From Hydrogeniiclostridium mannosilyticum (GTDB lineage: Bacteria > Bacillota > Clostridia > Oscillospirales > Acutalibacteraceae), in the NCBI RefSeq assembly GCF_003268275.1, contig NZ_QLYR01000009.1, positions 1 to 64,000 of the forward strand: a stretch of DNA of 64,000 nucleotides, given 5' to 3'. Every line of letters begins with the position of its first letter. The stretch's first letter is position 1. Made by a program: the position numbers and the translations under genes. The notes below the pieces were generated by a model. That model worked only from the letters and a program-made list of their open reading frames with translations, was not told the DNA's origin and made no database searches. Shown one piece after another: positions 26,501 to 32,893 of this stretch.

Positions 26501-27816
26501 AGAAACAGGTCGGCAACTATGATGTGCTGGTAGCTGCCGAGGCGCTTTTGTCCAATTTAAAAGCCGCCGGTGAGGTGGAGAACAAGATCGATGCTATTGG
26601 CACTGTCACCCTGGCTTCTGAAGAAGCCATACAGGCCGCCCGTGATGCCTATGATGCATTGACGGCCGCGCAAAAGGAATTGGTCAAGAACTACGGTGTG
26701 CTGACGGCCGCCGAGGAAAAGCTGGCGCAGCTGCAGGACGAAGCGGCCCGCGCGGCCTTTGCGGAGGAAGTGTATAAGACAACCGGGGACTACCTGGCCG
26801 GGCTGGGCACACCCACAGTGGGTTCCATCGGCGGCGAATGGGCGGTACTGGGCCTTGCTCGCAGCGGGCGCAGTGTGCCGGAGGGCTACTATAAAAATGT
26901 GGTGAAATATGTTCAGGAAAATATTGACGGCAACGAACGGCTTCACCGCACCAAGTCCGCCGAAAATTCCCGTGTGATCCTGGCGCTGACTGCTATGGGG
27001 AAGGATGTAACCGATGTAGGCGGTCATAACCTGTTAGCTGGGCTCGACGAGATGGCCTACATCCAAAAGCAGGGAATCAACGGTTCCATTTGGGCGCTGA
27101 TTGCCCTCGACAGCCATGACTATGCGGCCTCGGGCGACGTAACCCGGGATAAGCTGGTGCAGGCGATTCTGGATTCGGAACTGGCCGGCGGCGGCTGGGC
27201 CCTCAATGGCGATGCCGCGGACGTAGACATGACGGCTATGGCTATTCAGGCGCTGGCGCCCTATTATAAGACAAAAGACGCCGTGAAAACGGCGGTGGAC
27301 AGGGCCCTGGAGCTTCTGTCCACCATGCAGCTGGCTACCGGCGGCTTCGGCAGCTGGGGCTCTGAAAACAGCGAATCCTGTGCACAGGTAATTGTTGCCT
27401 TGACGTCGCTGGGCATTAACCCAACCGAGGATGCCCGGTTTATCAAGGGCGGGCTGAACCCAGTAGATGCGCTGTGCGGCTATTATGTTGCGGGCGGCGG
27501 CTTCAGCCATACGGCTGATGGCGAAGGCCGCAGCGCCATGGCAACGGAGCAGGGCTATTATGCGCTGGCTGCTTATTACCGGCTGCTAAATGGCCAAACC
27601 AGCCTGTACGATATGAGCGATGTCACCATAAAGGAGAACCCGAACCCCTCGAAGCCGGGCGAGCCGGATGAACCGGATGAGAACAACGGCGGCGACGGCA
27701 CTGCCGAACCGCCGAAGACCGGAGAAAGCAGCTATGTGCTGCTGTGGCTTGCCACCTCTATGTTCGCGCTGACGGCGCTGGCTGTGCTCGGTAAAAGGAA
27801 AAAACAGCTGAGATAG
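23575..27816 (+). CDS. Cell-wall-anchored transcobalamin-like surface protein (DUF4430 plus alpha/alpha-barrel domain)
   Basis: This 1413-residue secreted protein has a signal peptide (about residues 1-34). A DUF4430/transcobalamin-C-like beta domain follows (about 40-160, with SGWTGTLNDWFVNEG and AAGDEIRLMYSC). Next is a cadherin-like beta-sandwich (about 166-266) and a long beta-rich middle. Two 55-residue helical repeats (about 940-1057) precede an alpha/alpha-barrel-like domain (about 1060-1345, with GGEWAVLGLARSG, ESCAQVIVALTSLG and MATEQGYYALAAYYR). It ends with the sortase motif PPKTG (1379-1383), a membrane helix and a basic tail. Animal B12 carriers pair the same two fold types, in the opposite order. 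With the upstream B12 riboswitch and downstream ECF genes, B12 capture at the wall is the likely role. AGAGGAGAG precedes the ATG. Confidence 0.85.
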   Translation: MKKMRKGAGRILALLLSFMVIAGMLPEAAPTVLANEHSGQVHVIVENTAYTSETAPWQGKLVDEWVELEAGSTMMSCIVDALGDYSQTGADSGYISEVNGLEASDENAGTMSGWTGTLNDWFVNEGFDAFTAAKGTLAAGDEIRLMYSCNGGEDLGGSWSSTDKTVKSLSFSEGALTPAFSKDAHAYTLTVGADVTGVMVTPTASNKNYQVRTSVNGKEYKRTESVPVTDGTVITVKCGDPSWPSMNDNSGEAQTYTVTVKQEKVQELPVQTVDLKGLHSAQLNSLKLYTYTGGVKGTADLLADKSTVADGYQLQYAAVKLPVGDYWVEGYDANNDYNGGMVVSVKEDTTAITMHRAYEIYASNSGWVQGTDYTIDYQVTGADGVNRKAEMGTANYLGNIRASGLFQDLDTIKVTLTPIGNRAEEYVAATVTKTGANVTGTNLGISANIPKAIAATVTAPAGSEVSMGTFGSYYSYEFLEAESTKTEDGTLTASFRLPETSANHFLRVQHPDGVTYWSFGKWKAGQSFTVTKEDLHIGDKEFAKDTVYRFDKNKYDRADIYLNINSKGYMNMDVGQTFELNVFRNWMALENTISNAQVALPDMHYQVVDFEGRPSDVVTVTPDKNNSSLSTLKANKEGTAIVLVTYDAMTHMQGMSSTGSKAFSAIWPECTGVFVVSVGADGSAIQTNMVMDRMGATISKPEQNDIDAEHDILFYLGDEGAEYTFTPENGCTVTVARSTVEDSAMSFDGFTSEGVITDAGTGAVTVTNLTSGRHIVRVEKDGVATYQVITARGVRYDLLDADGKILPANTEFKAGDKVKVQFHNLVSPKEKLSGVYNFNFSLSYQGEDDSSFTSNPGSAFGVYDFSGNPERQQIEITIPEDWTELSYDLTGAIKVGGFGGAPTHRGVSYTKGMGMQTGTSTAGVLSRLPELSLKLEGWAVNDAEQKIAAIGTVTLDSEGAIQAARTAYDALTDEQKKQVGNYDVLVAAEALLSNLKAAGEVENKIDAIGTVTLASEEAIQAARDAYDALTAAQKELVKNYGVLTAAEEKLAQLQDEAARAAFAEEVYKTTGDYLAGLGTPTVGSIGGEWAVLGLARSGRSVPEGYYKNVVKYVQENIDGNERLHRTKSAENSRVILALTAMGKDVTDVGGHNLLAGLDEMAYIQKQGINGSIWALIALDSHDYAASGDVTRDKLVQAILDSELAGGGWALNGDAADVDMTAMAIQALAPYYKTKDAVKTAVDRALELLSTMQLATGGFGSWGSENSESCAQVIVALTSLGINPTEDARFIKGGLNPVDALCGYYVAGGGFSHTADGEGRSAMATEQGYYALAAYYRLLNGQTSLYDMSDVTIKENPNPSKPGEPDEPDENNGGDGTAEPPKTGESSYVLLWLATSMFALTALAVLGKRKKQLR

Positions 27817-27851
27817 AGCTGATTTGATGCGGCTCCTATTTTAACCCATGA

Positions 27852-27882
27852 CCCTGCGGCTCTTTTGAGCCGCGGGGCCTTT
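27852..27882 (+). terminator. Hairpin between surface-protein and DUF4430 genes
   Basis: CCCTGCGGCTC pairs with GAGCCGCGGGG around TTTT; the following T run is weak. It probably attenuates transcription, leaving more surface protein than transporter mRNA. Confidence 0.6.
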
Positions 27883-27917
27883 GGGCGCTTAGGAGTAAAT
27901 AAGGGGCAGACAAACAT

Positions 27918-28772
27918 ATGAAATCAATTAAAAGCTTGATAAAAACAAGGCAGGCTGAAATTGGCCTGGCGATTATATGCGTTGTAGCCGTGCTGGCGGT
28001 GGCGTTCTTTTTACAGCCGGCGCCGAACCGGGATATTCCCGCGGCGGCCGAGTCGGGTCTGTCGCTGGCCGGGCGTGAGGACGGCTCAGCCATGCGTTCC
28101 TCCGCCAGTAGGACGGAGAGCGGCAGCACTATTTCCGCGTCTTTGCCGCCGGATTCCGCCGCCGCCGGTTCCCTGCCGGGCAGCGGCGTGGAGCCCTCCT
28201 CCGCTTCCCCGGCTGCTGGCAAGGGCTCCTCCGCTGGGCAGGCGGCGAGCCCAAACAGCGGCAAGGATAAGTTCCAGACGGACCCGGTGCCGGAGGGAAA
28301 GCCCGCGCCGGTAGAGCCGGAGGACTCCCCGGTTGACGAGAGCAATAAGCTGACCTGCACCATCTCCATTCGCTGTGATACGATTTTAAACAACATGGAT
28401 TTATTCGACCAGGATAAGCTGGGCATTCTGCCACGCGACGGTGTGATTTTGGCGGCAACAACCGTCAGCTTCAGCGAGGGGGAGAGCGTCTTTGATGTGC
28501 TCAAGCGGGTGACGCGGGATCAGCGGATTCAGATGGAATTTGAGTTTACGCCGGCCTTTAACTCAGCTTACATAGAGGGCATTCACAACCTGTATGAGTT
28601 TGACTGCGGCGACCTGTCCGGCTGGATGTACAAGGTCAACGGCTGGTTCCCAAATTATGGCTGCAGCCGGTATCAGCTCAAGCAGGGCGACGTGATCGAG
28701 TGGGTCTACACCTGTGATTTAGGGAAGGATGTAGGCGGCGGAAACGCCGTCGGGCAGGGGGCGGCCTCATGA
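27918..28772 (+). CDS. Membrane-anchored DUF4430 (transcobalamin-C-like) protein
   Basis: This 284-residue protein has a basic N-terminus and one membrane helix (about residues 14-34). A Ser/Pro/Ala/Gly-rich spacer spans about 40-135, and a C-terminal DUF4430 domain follows (about 140-278). The domain shows the classic pattern ESVFDVLKRVTRD, then LSGWMYKVNGWFPN and KQGDVIEWVYTC. DUF4430 is the bacterial relative of the transcobalamin/intrinsic-factor beta domain. It likely hands ligand from the wall-anchored protein to the transporter at the membrane. The stop overlaps the EcfT start (ATGA), so the two are translated together. Confidence 0.88.
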   Translation: MKSIKSLIKTRQAEIGLAIICVVAVLAVAFFLQPAPNRDIPAAAESGLSLAGREDGSAMRSSASRTESGSTISASLPPDSAAAGSLPGSGVEPSSASPAAGKGSSAGQAASPNSGKDKFQTDPVPEGKPAPVEPEDSPVDESNKLTCTISIRCDTILNNMDLFDQDKLGILPRDGVILAATTVSFSEGESVFDVLKRVTRDQRIQMEFEFTPAFNSAYIEGIHNLYEFDCGDLSGWMYKVNGWFPNYGCSRYQLKQGDVIEWVYTCDLGKDVGGGNAVGQGAAS

Positions 28773-29689
28773 ACCGGGACGCCTTTTCCGGTTACCACCC
28801 CTCGGTAACGATGCTGTACTTTGTTCTGGCCATTGGGCTGACAATGTTCCTGAACCACCCGGTTTGCCTGGGCTTGTCGCTGATCGGCGCATTGGCGTAT
28901 TCCATCTACCTGAAGGGGCGGAAGGCGGTCCGTTTTAACCTGGTCTACATGCTCCCCCTCTTAGTCATAACGGCGCTGATCAACCCGGCCTTTTCCCATC
29001 AGGGCGTGACGATCCTCGCCTACCTGCCCAGCGGCAACCCATTGACGCTGGAATCCATCCTCTACGGTATTTATGCCGCGTTTTTGCTTATTGCAGCCAT
29101 TACGTGGTTTTCCTGCTTTAACGCCGTCATGACCAGCGATAAGCTCGTGTATCTGTTCGGGCGGATAATCCCGGCGTTGTCGCTGGTTTTATCCATGTCC
29201 CTGCGGTTTGTCCCACGCTTTACGGCGCAAATCAAGGTGATCTCCAAAGCTCAGAAATGTGTGGGCCGGGATGTCTCTAACGGCGGGCTTATCAGGCGTG
29301 CAAGACACGGTATCAAAATTTTGTCCATATTGGCGACATGGGCGTTGGAAAACGCCATTGATACCGCCAGCAGTATGAAGAGCCGGGGCTATGGTTTGCC
29401 GGGCCGCACAGCCTTTTCCATTTACCGCTTTGACCGCCGGGACAGGAGGGCTCTGGTGTTCCTGCTGCTGTGCGGCGGCGGAGTTATGGCCGGGGCCTTT
29501 GCGGGTGAGCTGAAGTTTGTCTACATGCCCATTCTGTCCGGCGCGGCGTTCGACCTGTGGCAGGCGGTTGTATTTGGCCTGTATCTGGCCTTGTGCGCCA
29601 TGCCGATGCTGATTAACGGAAGGGAGGATTTGAAGTGGAAAAGCATGAAAAAACAGCGTACAGCCCCACCGTCGCCATCGAAGATCTGA
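28769..29689 (+). CDS. EcfT-type transmembrane protein of the dedicated B12 ECF transporter
   Basis: This 306-residue membrane protein is of the EcfT/CbiQ family: an N-terminal HPSVTMLYFV segment, about five to six helices, and a cytoplasmic coupling region. The second coupling motif SMKSRGYG is normal, whereas the first reads KCVGRD instead of the usual ARG triplet. The ATG overlaps the upstream stop, and the gene overlaps the next by 55 bases. Together with the fusion protein that follows it makes a complete, dedicated (group I) ECF transporter separate from ecfA1A2T at 9.7-12.3 kb. Confidence 0.9.
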   Translation: MNRDAFSGYHPSVTMLYFVLAIGLTMFLNHPVCLGLSLIGALAYSIYLKGRKAVRFNLVYMLPLLVITALINPAFSHQGVTILAYLPSGNPLTLESILYGIYAAFLLIAAITWFSCFNAVMTSDKLVYLFGRIIPALSLVLSMSLRFVPRFTAQIKVISKAQKCVGRDVSNGGLIRRARHGIKILSILATWALENAIDTASSMKSRGYGLPGRTAFSIYRFDRRDRRALVFLLLCGGGVMAGAFAGELKFVYMPILSGAAFDLWQAVVFGLYLALCAMPMLINGREDLKWKSMKKQRTAPPSPSKI

Positions 29690-32373
29690 CCTTTACCTAC
29701 CCGGGCAGGGCTAGGCCGGTGCTGCAAAATATTAACCTGACGGTCCGCCCCGGCGAGTTTATCGTGCTTTGCGGCCCCTCCGGCTGCGGAAAGACGACAC
29801 TGCTGCGGCAGCTGAAGCCAGCCCTGGCGCCGCACGGGATCCTTTCCGGAGAAATTCGTTTTCAGGGTACGGCCCTGTCCGCGTTGGATCAGCGGGAGGC
29901 CGCGGCTAAAATCGGCTTTGTGCTGCAAAGCCCGGAAAACCAGATTGTCACCGATAAGGTCTGGCATGAGCTGGCCTTCGGCCTGGAAAGCCTGGGCTTC
30001 GACACACCGGATATCCGGCTGCGGGTGGCGGAAATGGCGAGCTTTTTTGGCATACAAGCGTGGTTTTATAAGGAGGTTGCGGAGCTTTCGGGCGGACAGA
30101 AGCAACTGCTGGCCCTAGCCTCTGTTATGGCGCTTCAGCCCGCGCTGTTGATTTTGGACGAACCCACCAGCCAGCTGGATCCCATCGCGGCCGCTGATTT
30201 TTTGGCGACAGTGGGGAAGATTAACCGGGAACTGGGCGTGACGGTTATCCTTACGGAGCATCGCTTGGAAGAAGCCCTCCCGCTCGCCAGCCGCGCCGTA
30301 GTCATGGACCGGGGACGAATCCTTTGCGAGGGGCCCCCGGCCTCCGTTGGAGAAAGCCTGCGCAGGCAGGGGCACGGAATGTTCCAGGCCATGCCTGTGC
30401 CAATGCGGATATGGGCGGGTGTGGACAATACAATGGCCTGTCCGGTTACAGTGCGGGAGGGCCGGGAGTGGCTGTCGCAAATGGAGCTGAAGGGAAGCCT
30501 GCCCCAGGAGCCGGTTCCGCCTGTAAGGGCTCAGCCGGCCGTTGAACTGGAGGAGGTCTGGTTTAAGTACGAGAAGCATGCCCCGGACGTTATCAAAGGC
30601 TTGTCCTTTCGGGCCTACCCCGGCGAACTGACCGCCATTCTCGGCGGCAACGGCACAGGAAAGACGACAACGCTGTCCCTGCTTGCCGGGCTAAACACTC
30701 CATACCGGGGAAGCGTGAAAATCAATGGGACCGAGTTAGGGAAAATACCACCCGGCAGGCTGTTTGACCACTTTTTAGGGGTGCTGCCGCAGAATCCTCA
30801 AAACCTGTTTGTGGCCAAAACGGTTCGAGAGGACTTGCTGGAGATCCTCTCGGAATCGGGAATGGGGAAAGCGGAAAAGCAGGAGAAGCTGTGCAATATA
30901 GCCGCCCTGTGCCGCCTGGAAGGGCTATTGGACGCTCACCCATACGACCTTTCGGGGGGCGAGCAGCAGCGGGCGGCACTGGCGAAGGTGCTGCTGCTTC
31001 AGCCGCGAATCTTACTGCTGGACGAACCGACCAAGGGTCTGGATGCAGAATTTAAAGCAGTTTTTGCAGCAATTCTCCGCAAGCTGACCGCAGCGGGGGT
31101 GTCTGTAGTCATGGTGTCCCATGATATTGAGTTCTGCGCAGAATATGCCGGACGCTGCGCCCTGTTTTTTGACGGCGGCATCGTTACGGAAAATTCCCCG
31201 CGCGCCTTTTTCAGCGGAAACAGCTTTTATACCTCCGCTGCCAACCGGATGTCCCGCCATGTGCTGCCGGAGGCGGTCACGGTAAACGACGTAGTCCGGG
31301 CGCTGGGGGGAAGCCCTTTGCCGCCGCCGGAGCTCCCGGGCAGCGGTGGCGAATATCATTTGGAGGAACCGCCGGAAATTGCCAAGCCGAGAGCGGCTGT
31401 AAAGAGGCTGACGCCGCTGCGCATCGGCATATTGTGCATAACGGGAGCGGCTTTCGCTTTGACCTTACTGTTTACGGTTCTGAACTGGGAGGGCTTTTCA
31501 TCCTTTATTTCCGGAGGAACCGAGGCAGTCGCCGCAGCGGGCGACCCGGCAATGGTCTGGCGCTATGTAGGCCTTATGCTGGCTTTCGGGCTGGAGGCGG
31601 CCTCTGCGGCAGCTGTACTGTCGTGGGGGCGGGGCAGGGGGGGACGGGCAGTGCAGGCCGCCCCCTCCAACCGAAAGCTGAGCAGGCGTTCCTTGGCGGC
31701 GGCTGTGGTCATTTTGCTGGCAATCCCAATGACAATCTATATCGGTATTTATTTTTTGGGGGACCGCAAATATTACTTTATTTCGCTGTTGATTATTCTG
31801 GAGGCTATGCTGCCCTTTGCACTGATCTTTGAACGAAGAAAGCCCCAGGCCCGGGAACTGGTTATCATTGCCGTACTGTGTGCCATCGGTGTGGCAGGCC
31901 GGGTAGCGTTTTTTATGCTCCCGCAGTTTAAACCCGTCGTGGCCATGTCGATTATCGCAGGAATAGCCTTCGGAGGCGAAACTGGATTTTTAGTAGGGGC
32001 GGTTACCGGCTTTGTCAGTAACATGTTTTTTGGGCAAGGCCCTTTGACGCCTTGGCAGATGTTTGCCTTTGGCATTATCGGCTTTCTGGCGGGTATTTTG
32101 TTTCGAAAGGGGCTTTTGCTGCGCAGCCGGACGGCATTATGTGTGTTTGGCGGGCTTTCGGCCTTCCTGATTTACGGCGGCTTGATGAACCCCGCGGCGC
32201 TGCTGGCCAGCCAGCCTTCCCCAACGCTGGATATGCTTTGGCCCTATTATTTGCAGGGCATTCCCTTTGATTTAATCCACGCGGTGGCTACGGTGGTGTT
32301 CCTTTATATCGCCGCGGAGCCCATGCTGGAAAAGCTGGACAGGATTAAGGAAAAATACGGGCTGCTGGGGTAG
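29635..32373 (+). CDS. ECF transporter triple fusion: ATPase-ATPase-S component, predicted cobalamin importer
   Basis: This 912-residue polypeptide holds two ABC ATPase domains. The first (about 12-230) has Walker A GPSGCGKT, signature LSGGQKQLLALAS and Walker B LLILDEPTSQLD. The second (about 300-520) has GGNGTGKT, LSGGEQQRAALAKV and ILLLDEPTKGLD. A C-terminal membrane S component follows (about 610-905), with ARELVIIAVLCAIGVAGRVAFF-like N-terminal motifs and the block SNMFFGQGPLTPWQMFAFG. That block is recalled from B12-type (CbrT-like) S components. The start is GTG 29635 with AAGGAGG 8 bases upstream, inside the EcfT gene. Substrate assignment rests on the riboswitch, the DUF4430 partners and this block. 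Fusion of S to both ATPases is uncommon. Confidence 0.9.
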   Translation: MEKHEKTAYSPTVAIEDLTFTYPGRARPVLQNINLTVRPGEFIVLCGPSGCGKTTLLRQLKPALAPHGILSGEIRFQGTALSALDQREAAAKIGFVLQSPENQIVTDKVWHELAFGLESLGFDTPDIRLRVAEMASFFGIQAWFYKEVAELSGGQKQLLALASVMALQPALLILDEPTSQLDPIAAADFLATVGKINRELGVTVILTEHRLEEALPLASRAVVMDRGRILCEGPPASVGESLRRQGHGMFQAMPVPMRIWAGVDNTMACPVTVREGREWLSQMELKGSLPQEPVPPVRAQPAVELEEVWFKYEKHAPDVIKGLSFRAYPGELTAILGGNGTGKTTTLSLLAGLNTPYRGSVKINGTELGKIPPGRLFDHFLGVLPQNPQNLFVAKTVREDLLEILSESGMGKAEKQEKLCNIAALCRLEGLLDAHPYDLSGGEQQRAALAKVLLLQPRILLLDEPTKGLDAEFKAVFAAILRKLTAAGVSVVMVSHDIEFCAEYAGRCALFFDGGIVTENSPRAFFSGNSFYTSAANRMSRHVLPEAVTVNDVVRALGGSPLPPPELPGSGGEYHLEEPPEIAKPRAAVKRLTPLRIGILCITGAAFALTLLFTVLNWEGFSSFISGGTEAVAAAGDPAMVWRYVGLMLAFGLEAASAAAVLSWGRGRGGRAVQAAPSNRKLSRRSLAAAVVILLAIPMTIYIGIYFLGDRKYYFISLLIILEAMLPFALIFERRKPQARELVIIAVLCAIGVAGRVAFFMLPQFKPVVAMSIIAGIAFGGETGFLVGAVTGFVSNMFFGQGPLTPWQMFAFGIIGFLAGILFRKGLLLRSRTALCVFGGLSAFLIYGGLMNPAALLASQPSPTLDMLWPYYLQGIPFDLIHAVATVVFLYIAAEPMLEKLDRIKEKYGLLG

Positions 32374-32448
32374 TTCCCGAAAAAGCGGCGCCGCTGAGGA
32401 CCGCCGCGCTTATAGTATGGGCACAGAAGCCGGTTTAGACGAGGAGAA

Positions 32449-32487
32449 AAGACGGCCTGCGGTTTGGGCCCGTCTTGCGGAACCGCA
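32449..32487 (+). other. Possible H-type pseudoknot downstream of the ECF operon
   Basis: AAGACGG 32449-32455 pairs with CCGTCTT 32470-32476, and TGCGGTT 32458-32464 pairs with AACCGCA 32481-32487. The stems interleave, so they form either a compact pseudoknot or two alternative hairpins. The rest of the 520-base interval 32374-32893 holds a terminator and a TATAAT box at 32832-32837 with a weak -35. Confidence 0.35.
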
Positions 32488-32512
32488 CAAAACGGCCTCG
32501 GTTTAAATACAG

Positions 32513-32548
32513 CACGGGAAGGTTCTGCTGAGCGCCTTCCCGTGTTTT
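32513..32548 (+). terminator. Terminator of the cobalamin operon
   Basis: The 10-bp stem CACGGGAAGG/CCTTCCCGTG is followed by TTTT. Confidence 0.82.
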
Positions 32549-32893
32549 GCTGAAGGGAGCCCGGCACCGGCGATTTAGCCGCAAAGCCTGATCGGGATAA
32601 GACTACGGGATTTATAAATATGTTGTCGGAACGGGTAGCTCCCATTTGTAAATCAAGCAGGGCCAGGCCAGTTCCACTTATATCCGGTTTTAAGCGGATT
32701 AGGTCTATTCTTAAATAGGGCTTAACACGGTTACACGAAAATAAAAAAGGCGGAAATATAAAATAATTGCTTTACTTTGCCAGCATTTTGCCTTTTTAAA
32801 AAAAGCAATAGAAAGTTTTGCTTACGGTTGCTATAATACAGGTAAGCTTATTGCTGTTGTGAAAAAATTAGTCTGAAATTGGGAGGACTCAAC

